Source: Cryptomeria japonica (lineage: Eukaryota; Streptophyta; Pinopsida; Cupressales; Cupressaceae). From it: a DNA stretch of 64,000 nucleotides. The stretch is from positions 188,655,169 to 188,719,168 of the forward strand of contig NC_081413.1 in the NCBI RefSeq assembly GCF_030272615.1. The letters run 5' to 3'. The position numbers and the translations under genes are program-made. Below the pieces are notes generated by a model, which saw only the letters and a list, made by a program, of their open reading frames with translations, had not been told where the DNA came from and made no database searches. Positions 34,885 through 45,647 of the stretch are shown piece after piece. Each line of letters begins with the position of its first letter. Positions within the stretch are counted from its first letter, which is position 1.

Positions 34885-35795
34885 ACAATGCAATTAAAAG
34901 AACCATAATTAACTTACCCATGAAAAATCCTGATTTTAAGGTCATGGAAAAAAAGCACGTACAGCAGCAAGACTGAAAACAGCTTACTCTACATAGTAAA
35001 AGTAATGGAGCAACAATTACAACTGTGACAAAATGCAAGTGCAGAGGAACCAACAACATGAAGGGTGCAGCTATAAGCTGCACGATATAAAATGGTAACT
35101 TGGTTACAAAGTACAGCCCATTTCATTTTAAAGTAGACCAAAACCGAGCTTTCCTTACCACTTGTTGCAATCTTCAATTCCTAAATATATTCTTATGGTT
35201 CTAAATTATGAATTGTATGCCATCCCTGAAGATGCTTTGTGCATTATTAAAAGCACTGATTAACGAACTCAAGTTATTCAAAACTTCATACTGAAGAAAT
35301 GGAAAATTAAACTCTGTTTAGTTGAATATAAAAATAAAGCAAGACACGAGTTTATTCTGGACCACTACAGCTTATAAATGCTAATATGCTTACCCTTTCC
35401 CATATTTTCCTGGATAACCCTGATTCGTAATTTTCTGTGAACTGGCAACGTACGATTTTTCCAAAACTCATTTAACTATTGATAGTTTCATTGTATTAGT
35501 TGAATACCTGCTGCAAGAGGGAAGCCACGCATATGGAACCCATTTAGTAGCAAATCACTGAACAAACCCACTAATCAAATCTAGCAGTACCATACATATA
35601 GACTCCGAAAATTAGGAAAAACATTAGTGAAAACAGAAATGACACGATCACCCTTAAAATGCAGAGGTGAAGCATGCTGAAATAATTGGAAACAAAACAA
35701 ATGTGGAAGGAGATCCAATTACTTCACTGCAAAACACTGCTATTAACTTTCCCCTTTTATGGTCATCACTAGAAAAATAATATAAATTTTTAAAA
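34885..35795. other. Spacer between the LINE and the DUF1644 gene
   Basis: No gene is seen. The first about 50 bp match a diverged copy near 10600-10660. The rest is AT-rich, without recognisable repeats. Confidence 0.5.
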
Positions 35796-35801
35796 ACAAC
35801 T

Positions 35802-35807
35802 TTTATT
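35802..35807 (-). terminator. Candidate polyadenylation signal of the DUF1644 gene
   Basis: AATAAA on the minus strand, about 460 bp beyond the stop codon. It implies a 3' UTR of roughly 480 bases. Plants use loose signals, so another site is possible. Confidence 0.3.
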
Positions 35808-36267
35808 ATCTATAATAAACAAACACTATATCAATCTTTCAACATGGCTCTCAAATCAATGTTTGATACAGAATTATCATACACAAATGAATTCAATGTC
35901 AGTAAAATACAAAACAGAGCATTTATAAATTTGACAATGCAGCTAATCAATTTACAGAGGAGGCTCATATGCCAGAATAACAATACGAAGGATTGCCAAT
36001 CCAATCCAATGTTCTTTTACCATAAAGTCATGAAAGTAGCAAATCACAGCTTGCTTGAAAAAAGCTTAAAGAAATTGAAGTTTGTCGATTGCAACAAAAT
36101 GAGAAGCATTGCACATTACTTATTCACACCACAGTACACTTGTCATAATGAAAATATGCAAGAGCCAGCAGCACTTAGGTAAATATTTAACAATGTGTGG
36201 GTAGATATTCATATCTAAATTTTTGTTTCCTGTTAACAGAAGACCTCAACTCTTCTTCTACTTTGTA

Positions 36268-37416
36268 TCACCTGCGCCAACTTCTACGTCTCCTTGTTGC
36301 CAAATTACCACCATTTTCTCCTGCATCACTGCTGCTAGATATATTAGTCTCGGCACCACCATTGCCTTCAAAATTCTCTCCCCATAGACGACGCTGCCTT
36401 GTAGCAGAATCTGGTCCTACACGCTGAAAGAACCTTGCAAGACCTCTCCGGCGAGGAGATGAATTCCTGCCACTTCTTAAAGCACTTGTTGGTTCAAAAA
36501 CTTGAAAGAGAAAGAAAACTGTCAACCAATTGCTCTCATCACCAGGCAAGTCCATCCCCATGTCATCACCTTCATTTTCATTGTTATCATCTTCAACTAC
36601 ATAGTCCCCAAACACCATGCCACCAGGTATTTCTGACCTAATAGTGCTAAGGACATCTCCAAGTTCTCGTTGTTGCTCCATTCTTCGCCACTTCCGTTGC
36701 TGATCAGGATCTACTTCAGAGGGCCTAGCATGTGGATGTTCATGTCTTGCATGCTTTCGAAGCTCATCATAAGTCCCAACAAACGAACAGGATTCCTGAG
36801 CACAACTTCTTGTCTTGGCATTCAAATATTTGCGAGCTGACTCAACAACAGTAAAACCTTCAACATTTCCTCTACAAAGTGGGCAGACTAGTGCTGGTAT
36901 TCCGTGTTTATCAAATGATCTATTGGATGACAATCCTGAATCTGATAGTATGCCTTCTACAATATTTCCATTTTCCCCGCTAGAAACCATAGCTCTTGTA
37001 TGAAAATATCTGCCAGTTTCTGTATCCATACCATCCCTTTCCAAACTATCACCTTCTGATCTTGAAAGGGTTGCTGGCTGAGAGCTTGTACTAGTACTGA
37101 TTCCCACCGAATGATCTGAACTACTTGCCTCGTATGCTTTCTGAAATTGATCTAGACAATTTGAGTGCCTATAGCTAGTGTCACACATATAAGAACGGCA
37201 TCCTTTCTTATGAGAAGAGCATAAAAGAAGAACTGCATTGTGAGGGGAGTGCATACAAATGGGACATACTGCATCTTCCCAATCATTTTTCAATGGAGTA
37301 TCCTCGGTCTCAGAAGAATTACATACTGATTCCTCATCCTTACCATGATTCAAAGGGTAAGGAGACGATCTAAAATTCCGTGAAGCCAAACGATGGCTAC
37401 TAGTACCTTTGGGCAT
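36268..37416 (-). CDS. DUF1644 zinc-finger protein (382 aa), intact
   Basis: This is the only clearly intact host gene. DUF1644 proteins are plant-specific; some members have been linked to stress responses, but the biochemical role is not settled. A first cysteine cluster spans residues 50-90: 'CPICMHSPHNAV' (C51, C54), C66, C73, C78 and C87. After a Ser-rich spacer come 'CPLCRG' (178-183), C205 and C210, and His at 222, 225, 227 and 229 ('KHARHEHPHARP'). Together these look like RING-like and C2H2-like metal sites. An acidic stretch (276-288) and a hydrophobic segment 'NWLTVFFLFQVF' (296-307) follow, then an Arg-rich tail. The start at 37416 (MPKG) was chosen because family members begin MPK. 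An in-frame Met 14 codons upstream precedes a good splice acceptor (CAG at 37426-37428) and is probably intronic. The coding sequence is a single exon. Confidence 0.9.
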   Translation of the reverse strand: MPKGTSSHRLASRNFRSSPYPLNHGKDEESVCNSSETEDTPLKNDWEDAVCPICMHSPHNAVLLLCSSHKKGCRSYMCDTSYRHSNCLDQFQKAYEASSSDHSVGISTSTSSQPATLSRSEGDSLERDGMDTETGRYFHTRAMVSSGENGNIVEGILSDSGLSSNRSFDKHGIPALVCPLCRGNVEGFTVVESARKYLNAKTRSCAQESCSFVGTYDELRKHARHEHPHARPSEVDPDQQRKWRRMEQQRELGDVLSTIRSEIPGGMVFGDYVVEDDNNENEGDDMGMDLPGDESNWLTVFFLFQVFEPTSALRSGRNSSPRRRGLARFFQRVGPDSATRQRRLWGENFEGNGGAETNISSSSDAGENGGNLATRRRRSWRR

Positions 37417-37699
37417 TCTGCGACCCTGCTCCAGAAACACAATAACATGTTGCACCAATTACATTCAAATTAGAAAACTATATGCAGCCAACTTAAAGAT
37501 TAAAAAACATCCAGTATCACAAAGCCCAAACAAATGAAAGGACACACACCACCAGTATAATGAGATGCGACAAATGTGCAAATAAATAAGCCAATATCTA
37601 ATTAAAACACAGACAACACATCATTAAGTGATGACTGCTCTACCCAACCATACTTTAAAAACCAGCTTGCAATAAAATTTATTAACTAGATACATGATA

Positions 37700-38070
37700 A
37701 GCTAATCAACAATAAATATTCTATCTTTGAATTTATAATGAGATGAGGTGCTTAGTTAAATAACTGTAGTTTCCATGGTCGCTTTTTATTAGAATTTTTC
37801 GAGTTAAATTTTCAACTTGTGTATGATGTCATCTCTTTGATGTCAAATTCTTCAACAACACTTTTCAACACTTTAAATATTAATAATAATCACAACACAA
37901 GGGGATCCACAAAGCACACAAGCACCCCTAAGCAATGCCAACACATCAACAGGGGAGCTTTCACCCTAGCATGTGTTCCAGATTGGCAAAGATTTTGGTA
38001 CACAATGCCTCGTAAGGCTTTCTTGTCTCACAATTATCATCAATAAGAACTAGTCACAACCCACCTTTTA
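37700..38070. other. AT-rich intronic DNA, no feature
   Basis: A 75-codon ORF on the plus strand here has no recognisable domain and is probably chance. Confidence 0.4.
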
Positions 38071-38072
38071 AT

Positions 38073-39474
38073 TTGTTAAGTACTTGAGCTTCCAGGTGGC
38101 TTTTAATCAAGTACTATAATATCAAAAGATGAAACACCAAACTATCAATGTCTAAGTTGTCATAAAAGTAATTACTTAACAAAGAAAGTAAAGAAAATTT
38201 CTGACAAAAAGTTGTCAGTTTTGTAACCATTTATTTTTCCACAGACAGACTAAAGTAGAGACATCAAAGATCAGGGTGTATCTACGCAAACTAATGCCCA
38301 CAAAATCCCTGATTGATGACTGAAGAAATGAGGAAGATATATATATATATTTTGTTAAGTAATTGAGCTTCCAGGTGGCTTTTAATCAAGTACTATAATA
38401 TCAAAAGATGAAACACCAAACTATCAATGTCTAAGTTGTCATAAAAGTAATTACTTAACAAAGAAAGTAAAGAAAATTTCTGACAAAAAGTTGTCAGTTT
38501 TGTAACCATTTCTTTTTCCACAGACAGACTAAAGTAGAGACATCAAAGATCAGGGTGTATCTACGCAAACTAATGCCCACAAAATCCCTGATTGATGACT
38601 GAAGAAATGAGGAAGATATATATATATATTTTGTTAAGTAATTGAGCTTCCAGGTGGCTTTTAATCAAGTACTATAATATCAAAAGATGAAACACCAAAC
38701 TATCAATGTCTAAGTTGTCATAAAAGTAATTACTTAACAAAGAAAGTAAAGAAAATTTCTGACAAAAAGTTGTCAGTTTTGTAACCATTTCTTTTTCCAC
38801 AGACAGACTAAAGTAGAGACATCAAAGATCAGGGTGTATCTACGCAAACTAATGCCCACAAAATCCCTGATTGATGACTGAAGAAATGAGGAAGATATAT
38901 ATATATTTTGTTAAGTACTTGAGCTTCCAGGTGGCTTTTAATCAAGTACTATAATATCAAAAGATGAAACACCAAACTATCAATGTCTAAGTTGTCATAA
39001 AAGTAATTACTTAACAAAGAAAGTAAAGAAAATTTCTGACAAAAAGTTGTCAGTTTTGTAACCATTTCTTTTTCCACAGACAGACTAAAGTAGAGACATC
39101 AAAGATCAGGGTGTATCTACGCAAACTAATGCCCACAAAATCCCTGATTGATGACTGAAGAAATGAGGAAGATATATATATATTTTGTTAAGTACTTGAG
39201 CTTCCAGGTGGCTTTTAATCAAGTACTATAATATCAAAAGATGAAACACCAAACTATCAATGTCTAAGTTGTCATAAAAGTAATTACTTAACAAAGAAAG
39301 TAAAGAAAATTTCTGACAAAAAGTTGTCAGTTTTGTAACCATTTCTTTTTCTCCAGACAGACTAAAGTAGAGACATCAAAGATCAGGGTGTATCTACGCA
39401 AACTAATGCCCACAAAATCCCTGATTGATGACTGAAGAAATGAGGAAGATATATATATATATATATATGTGTAT
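38073..39474. repeat. Five tandem copies of a 277-279 bp unit
   Basis: Units start at 38073, 38352, 38631, 38908 and 39185, each with 'ttgttaagta.ttgagcttc', and end in a short TA run whose length differs between copies. Differences are very few (for example tacttg/taattg, and tttatttttcc/tttctttttcc in the first unit), so the array is recent. Within each unit, 'tttgttaagtaatt' is mirrored by 'aattacttaacaaa' about 105 bp later. 'agtacttga' pairs with 'tcaagtact', and 'ctgacaa' pairs with 'ttgtcag' in a tight hairpin. Confidence 0.97.
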
Positions 39475-39544
39475 CCCACAGATGAAACTCCAAAGGCATG
39501 CACATAATCCAAGTGGGTATGGAGGAGCTAGACATTTATTCAAA

Positions 39545-39975
39545 AAGGGACATATAACAACACAAACATGCTTCTGGATTGTAAGCTTATATATATTGTC
39601 AGTACACACTGTCTTGCATGTAAATCAGAATTTGATGTTCAACTATCTTCCACATCTGACAATGAATTATGTCCATAGACAGCCACAGCCTACCGTAGTG
39701 GCATGTTATTGGTCTGAGAACATATGCAAAAGCTCAACATTTAGTCAATAAAGTGGACACATGAACTCTCAAAAAGCACTTCTGTATTTTTTAGCTTGTA
39801 TGTAAATATTTTGCCTCAGCCTAGTATATTTTGCATGGAGGTCAGCATTTGTCACTAATCCATCTTTCACATCTTACAATAAATTAATATGCATGGACAA
39901 CCACAGTCTAATAAGATATGGCATGACTTTAACATTTAGTAAATGAAGTTGATACACAACCATCAAAAACACATA
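39545..39975. repeat. Diverged two-copy duplication (~200 bp)
   Basis: 'catctgacaatgaatta', 'agacagccacagcctac' and 'ctcaacatttagtcaat' in the first copy match 'catcttacaataaatta', 'ggacaaccacagtctaa' and 'tttaacatttagtaaat' about 200 bp later. This is an older local duplication next to the young 279-bp array. Confidence 0.7.
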
Positions 39976-40231
39976 CCAATTATAAGATCAAATTATTTTG
40001 CTTGAGTACAATGTTTATCATTAAATTCATTTTTGTTGCCAAAACTCTCGTCAAGTCCTTGAAACAAACTAATTTTTATCCTTGTAATATCGAATGACTC
40101 ATTATTAAGATAGTCTACCCTTGGTTGAATGTTACTGTCATGGAATGGAATCCCAACAGACAAGGAACATTTCTTGTTGCAATGTGCTTCAGACTTCAAT
40201 GATTGCCAAAATAATAATTTACCTTTATTTT

Positions 40232-41027
40232 CTGAGTTACCGGGTTCGGCCCCCTAGACCCCTGGTACTGGTCCGGTACGGTCCTGGTTCGGGGTACGGG
40301 TCCGGTTCGCCTGTGGTTCGGACAGGGTTCATGGTTCACAGGCCTGGTTCGAACCCAAGAGGACCCAGGGTGGAACCCAAGAGGACCCAAGTCGAACCCA
40401 GGGGTCTGACAGCCCAAAAATGGATTTTTTTTAGCAAAATTTAATTTTTTTGAATTCCACCACATAAAAAATTAAAATGACCCTAAAAGTGAGTTTTAAA
40501 ACATTAACTTGGCTCATTTCACACAAGCAACATGACTACAAGCAAGGGGAAATGAAGATGTGGGATATGGAGCCAAAACATACTGATTTGGATAAATTCA
40601 CTTCTCAGCTTGTTGCATTTGATGACTCAGATAGCGAGCAAACTTAAAGTGCAAGTGCAAGTGTCATTGGCATTGGCATTGATTCATCTAATGTCAATGA
40701 TGAGGAGGAGGAGAATGAGGATGACGAATTAGAGAATCCATTTGATGATCAAACTTTAAATTGTTGAAAGTTGAAACAATGATACTTGAATATTTTATCA
40801 TTTTGATATTAAACTTGATGTATATGATGCTGTTATGGTATGATCATGATGCTATGATTACAAGTTTATGTTGGTTTTGTTGTTTATATGATGCTATGTG
40901 ACATGCTAATCTTAATTCATGCTTATAGGCTGCATATATATATAATTTACATGTTTTTGTACTAACAAACCCAAACCCCTTTTCAAAATTTTGCCGTACC
41001 GGTTCTTCGAACCTAAACCGGCAACCT
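40232..41027. mobile_element. Possible non-autonomous DNA transposon with GC-rich ends
   Basis: The left end is a striking GC-rich block (40232-40410) built from 'ggttcg', 'ggtacgg' and 'gaaccca' units. The right end near 40993-41027 reads 'gccgtaccggttcttcgaac' and 'ccggcaacctaga'. Inverted, the right end (ttgccggtttaggttcg) resembles the left end (ttaccgggttcgg), so imperfect inverted termini are likely. The interior around 40570-40765 has an acidic coding-like stretch ('EEENEDDELENPFDD') reminiscent of degraded transposase tails. I found no clear target duplication, so class and ends are tentative. Confidence 0.4.
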
Positions 41028-41149
41028 AGATTATTTTTTGTAATAGCATTTTTGAATAAAATGAAGTGGCTTCAAGATAACAAAACATAAAGCTAGAATT
41101 TACCATAGTTTAGTCAAATCATATAATATATTTCATTGTAATATAAGGT

Positions 41150-41475
41150 ATCACCATCAACTAGAACATTCTTGCAGCGTACACAAATTACAAGTTAAAA
41201 CTGTTCACTGTAGCATTATGCTCAACCGTCTGCTGCAACAAGATGTTTTCAATCCAGATCAAAGCCTAAACATTATAAATTTACCATCTATAGACTAGGA
41301 CATTCTTGCAGTGTATACAGATAGCAACTAGTACAATCTTAACAAATCAACCATGGTATGAGATATCAACTAATATATATGAAGTTAGCAAGCTTAAACT
41401 GTTCACCCTAGCAGTAAGCTCACTGTCCACTCCAAAAAAACTTCCAGGCCAGATAAAAGCCTAACCATTATATAT
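41150..41475. repeat. Diverged two-copy duplication (~199 bp)
   Basis: 'taaaactgttcactgtagca' with 'gatcaaagcctaaacattat' downstream is matched by 'ttaaactgttcaccctagca' with 'gataaaagcctaaccattat' about 199 bp further. A second anchor, 'cattcttgcag.gta.aca', occurs at 41168 and 41300. Confidence 0.7.
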
Positions 41476-42275
41476 TTTAAAAAATTGCTTTTGCATAGAT
41501 GATTCCAAATGTGGGCCCCCACTAGCAAAGCCTCTGATGTGTAATGATGCACACCAAAAGATAACCCATTTGAATTAATCTAAATTTCTCTACTTTAATT
41601 AACAGAAGAAACCACTGCTCGCAACTCGCAGCTCAAAATTTCTCCACTTAGATGAACAAAAGACACCACCACTCAATGATTAGCCTACGTAAGGATGTGT
41701 TTTAACTTTTAATAACCCTGACAAGAAAAGTAAGGATTATGTATTCAACGTCTAGGACTTCACAGGCTTATAACAGAATTGACATCCTGTCCGAAGAGGT
41801 TTGTAGTCAAAAACTGCAGCCAACATCAAATGGAGTAGTTTCACATGCCATCGAGTTGTCAAAGAAAATACCTTTGACAAATAAAGAAAAGCATACAAGT
41901 ACCAACAAAAAATCAAACTTTATAAATAGGAAATTTTTGAATTTTGTGTGCATTTGTTCAAAATTCATCTCTTCCATTTGCTCTACATTTAGGTGTTTAT
42001 TCTGGGGAAGATCAATCCAATCATTTAGAAATTATAAAGAGTTCTCGACAATTTAGGAAATTCTAGGAGAAAAACTATTAAAAATCATTCATTCTATATT
42101 AGTCAAGTGGTAGACATGAACTTCAGAGGAATAAATCTAACCACCATTGGATCTAGAAGAAGATTGAAATAAATGAAGAGAAACCATATACTGCATAACA
42201 TTCAGTGATGATGATTGCTTATACCAATCTAATTGTGAATGTCTCAGTCACCAGGTTTGACTCCCATAATTGCTC

Positions 42276-42437
42276 ATATTTCTGAAAGGATCTGCAATGA
42301 TTCAGCTACCTACAACTCAAAAAAGTATAATATTTCTGAAAGGATCTGCAATGATTCAGCTACCTACAACTCAAAAAAGTATAATATTTCTGAAAGGATC
42401 TGCAATGATTCAGCTACCTACAACTCAAAAAAGTATA
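42276..42437. repeat. Three perfect tandem copies of a 54-bp unit
   Basis: Units at 42276, 42330 and 42384 each begin 'atatttctgaaaggatctgc'. They appear identical. The unit is 18 codons long, so short ORFs stay open through it in more than one frame. That is a by-product of the unit length and not evidence of a gene. Confidence 0.97.
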
Positions 42438-42796
42438 AATTCGTGTAGGAACATATTATGACAACATACAAGAATGCTGTCTTTACCTTTACAAGCCACC
42501 AAACACATTAATATTTTGACATCAATTTCTTATTTAACATATCAACCCACATCTCTGTACACTATAGGTAAAAGCAATTCAAATTTTTAAACACAACAAT
42601 CAAGAAATCAAAGACAAGACATTTTTAATCATCAATTCCATGGCCTCCAGGCTTATCTTTTGCAGGCTCATCTTTAATCAAATTCCATTGATAAGACCCT
42701 GCACTTCAACAATGCCATGCACAATCAACTCATGGATAGAATGGTGATGACATTGCATCAAACATATCATCCTTATAACAATGCAAGATTAATCAC

Positions 42797-42866
<70 letters not shown>

Positions 42867-44160
42867 GATGAAAGTGCCACGAAGAAACTACCATCCATAA
42901 ACGGGGACTAATACAACGTGTCTACCAAAAAATGCTAGAATTGTACACTTCATAGTCAACCACATAACAACTAATGCAATTAACTGATTAAGACCACCTT
43001 ATTTTGCAGTAGGTCTAATTCAAACATCTATCATACAAATTAATACATATAATCCAAATTTGCTCCTGCTCTGAATCACCACAAATTTGTACATATTTAG
43101 TAACCACTGAATTCCACAGGTCCAAGCATGGAAATTTTAATTGAAGAAACTTCTGTTACACAATCACCTCTTGTTGAAAATTGTAAAGATAACAGACTTA
43201 AGACAAATATATTCAACCAAAACGAATGAATTGGACAAAGCAATATCACTTGTCTCATAACATATACTCGACATTAAATGTAACACCTATGAAGACTTCG
43301 AAAGGATGACAAAATATCTGAACAAGCTCTCATCTCCAGCAATCCATTAATCCTATTTGTATCCATTTCCTTGTGGCTCTCTTTAATTGAGCTTAGAGAC
43401 TATTTGATCATGTATTCACACATATCTACAGCTCAAGGACTATTTTTTTACAAAGACTTGTTGAAATTCAACTATGTCAGACAATTTTTACATGGGATCT
43501 GGTCATTGTAACAAAAGGATATTCCCAAAATACTCCAGATTCCACCAAGCAATAGAAGCCTAACCTTGTAGAAGAAATCTTCATAAATATGAACTCAACT
43601 TAAACAAGGGTAACCCCCACCATATACACACTACAATCTATTACAGTCTTATGCATTCCATTGACTAGCTACTTATCTAAGATTCAAATCAATATTGAAT
43701 TATTCCATACTTTGGTTAAGTCAATTCCAATACAATGTAAAAATGTATGCTACAATAATTAGACAACCGCTCATGGAAAATAGCAGTTAGAACTTTGTAA
43801 TTCCCTGTTTATCCATTGCAAAGAATCTTAAAACAGATCAACTTCGGAACATACAAATCTTGGTGGCAAACTAGCCTTCAGTGCAGCCTCCATCTTTGCA
43901 TGATTCAATCCATGGCCAATGTTATTTTTGGCGGCAGTTGTTTGGCAAGATCACATCATGGCATCACCAACATTGACCCTACATACCCTTGTTGAAGCCT
44001 ATAAAGAGACATGTATGAATTTTCCTTACAGATTGATTAATTTTTTTACTGCCGGCTTCCTACCTCATGTCCCCAATGCAATAAGCATATACCCTACGTC
44101 CTCCTCTAGATAATTTGTTGAAGTAAAATGAAATATGCTAATATCAGTAAGGATGAGTTC
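42438..44160. other. AT-rich intronic DNA without recognisable gene
   Basis: Apart from the CT microsatellite no structure was recognised. Confidence 0.4.
42804..42865. repeat. (CT)n microsatellite
   Basis: About 31 uninterrupted CT units. Confidence 0.97.
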
Positions 44161-44214
44161 AAGTGATTATTGCAAAATAGATTCTCAAGTGAGGCATCAG
44201 ATTTAAATCCACAA

Positions 44215-44775
44215 GACATGAATGAGTATTGTGAACTGGAAAATAACACATCCGATAGACTGCGTACTGCACATCCCAACAGACAAGACAAGGTGCATCA
44301 ACAGAAGATACCCTTGGTTATGGCATGTAAGACAAAACTAAGAGACCACGCAAAGTGTTGGAATTGATAAAACACCACGACAAATAATCCAAACGATATG
44401 GGTTCAAGTACCAAGTGACTCATACAATAGAAATAACCTTGGCCACGATACCTAAGCTGAAGGCTGGATACATGACGAAGAGTTGAAATTGGATAAAATA
44501 TTACATCCGATATCGTGGATGTGAACCACCCCAACAGACAAGGCTAGGTGCAGGTACCAAGTGACTTTAGCAGAAGAAAAACTTGGCTGCCGCGTCTAAG
44601 TGGATAGCGTTATGATAAGGTTGAAATTTGGTAAAATACTGCATCCAATATGTTGAAATACAACAGCAGACAAGGCCGGATGCAAATACCAGATAAGATA
44701 CCCAAACGTTGAAGATATAATAAAGAGTTGCAATTAATTATAATACTGCATCCCAGGAATATTTGACAAAAAACA
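44215..44775. repeat. Degenerate repeats of ~130-250 bp near the proposed first exon
   Basis: 'caacagacaag.c.aggtgca' recurs at 44277, 44533 and (altered) 44663. 'gttgaaattggataaaatatt' and 'catccgatat' recur at about 44483, 44621 and 44726. The order of the blocks is kept, so this is an old tandem array with uneven spacing. Confidence 0.65.
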
Positions 44776-44837
44776 ATAATCCTACCATTGAAGACATGAT
44801 AAAGTATCAAATTAGGTTAGGACAGAATTCAACATAC

Positions 44838-45140
44838 CTTGTGCGAAACTATTTACCAAATCGCAACGAATAAAAAAATGATATATTTGACTTTCACCTA
44901 AAAAGGAGGGACCAACGTCGTAAAATTTACGGGAGCCTAGGGTTTCAAGCACTAATTTCTCAGTTTAAAAAGAGAGGAAGCCATTTGAAGTCTAGAAGCA
45001 GGGCCATGGAGCAGAGACATCTAAACTTCGAACCCTCCTACCCTAAAATTCTACTGAAAACCAAATAGTAGCTTTAATTAGTCTTATCAAACAGATCCAG
45101 AAAATAAAAGAACGAGCTTTTGAAGAGAGTTTTGAGGTAT
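44838..45140 (-). other. Proposed non-coding first exon of the DUF1644 gene
   Basis: This segment is GC-richer than its surroundings. It contains a 'gaaaccctagg' motif common in plant 5' UTRs, is bounded downstream by AAG/GTATGT and lies about 30 bp below a TATA-like box. Joined to the acceptor before 37425 it would give a leader of about 310 bases. No transcript evidence is available; it could be the first exon of another transcript or no exon at all. Confidence 0.35.
44952..45020 (-). CDS. Possible 22-codon upstream ORF
   Basis: Within the proposed first exon an ATG opens a 22-residue frame (starting MSLLHGPASRL) that ends in TAG before the splice donor. If the exon is real, it could reduce translation of the main frame. 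It could also be chance. Confidence 0.2.
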   Translation of the reverse strand: MSLLHGPASRLQMASSLFKLRN

Positions 45141-45167
45141 ACCCTACCTTGTTATTTCTCTTCGATT

Positions 45168-45174
45168 GTTTATA
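45168..45174 (-). promoter_or_regulatory. TATA-like box of the proposed DUF1644 promoter
   Basis: The minus strand reads TATAAAC in the context CCTATAAACAA, about 30 bp ahead of the proposed exon start. Confidence 0.35.
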
Positions 45175-45304
45175 GGTGTCTCTGGGCCACAAGGATCGAA
45201 CCAGCGACCTCCTCCTCCTCTACAACACAATTGTTTGTTGGCTTAAAAAATGAATCTACAAGCGACAGGAGAAGTCGATTTAAATGGTGGGCATTATTTG
45301 CGTT

Positions 45305-45312
45305 TGACGTCA
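45305..45312. promoter_or_regulatory. TGACGTCA palindrome (bZIP-type site)
   Basis: A perfect TGACGTCA lies about 135 bp upstream of the TATA-like box, with 'ggtcaa' (W-box core on the other strand) a few bases away. bZIP factors of the TGA type bind TGACG. Function here is inferred from position only. Confidence 0.4.
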
Positions 45313-45647
45313 TTTGCCGGTCAATTTTGACGGTGGGAGAAATTTACTCCACGAGCACAAAATGCCAGCGAAGATCTGTTTCGTGGGATTCGTTTGAGAA
45401 TTTCCTTGCAAATACTCGATTGAAATGTAAAATTCTTAGAAAAGTGAGAGAATCGTGATTAGTGGGGAAGAAGGTACAAATTCAAATTCAAAAGGGCCGG
45501 ATTTTTAATTATTAAATAAATTATTTTATTTTATGTATTAATATTCAAGAAAAAAATATTAAAATTGGTTTCGGGGATTGTAAGGGAGAGAACAAGGGGA
45601 GTGTAAGAATAAAAAATAAATAGCGTGATAAAGAAAAACATATATTA

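Larger units (their letters stand above)
37426..44837 (-). other. Putative 7.4 kb 5'-UTR intron of the DUF1644 gene
   Basis: A pyrimidine-rich acceptor ending GGAGCAG lies nine bases before the MPKG start. The first strong matching donor upstream next to exon-like, GC-richer sequence is AAG/GTATGT at 44837. Between them no coding sequence is seen, only repeats, a possible DNA transposon and AT-rich DNA. Introns of this size are common in gymnosperms. The boundaries are inferred without transcript data. Confidence 0.35.

Noticed and set aside
34359-35177. ORFs of 60-144 codons on both strands next to the LINE tail
   Set aside because: No family match, overlapping frames on opposite strands and no splice context; most lie in LINE 3' sequence.
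36815-37003. Plus-strand ORFs opposite the DUF1644 gene
   Set aside because: Shadow frames of the intact minus-strand gene.
37417-37458. Earlier in-frame Met of the DUF1644 gene
   Set aside because: The 14 extra codons cross a good splice acceptor, and family members begin with MPK.
38073-39474. CRISPR-like array
   Set aside because: Units are 279 bp with no unique spacers, in plant nuclear DNA; this is an ordinary tandem repeat.
40121-40465. ORFs on both strands rich in Arg, Pro and Gly
   Set aside because: They come from the GGTTCG-type repeat block and show no domain.
45186-45200. tRNA-like T-arm (GGTTCGATCC on the minus strand)
   Set aside because: The loop matches, but the five-base stem does not pair (CGCTG against CCTTG), and no D-arm or anticodon arm of tRNA form is found at the right distance.
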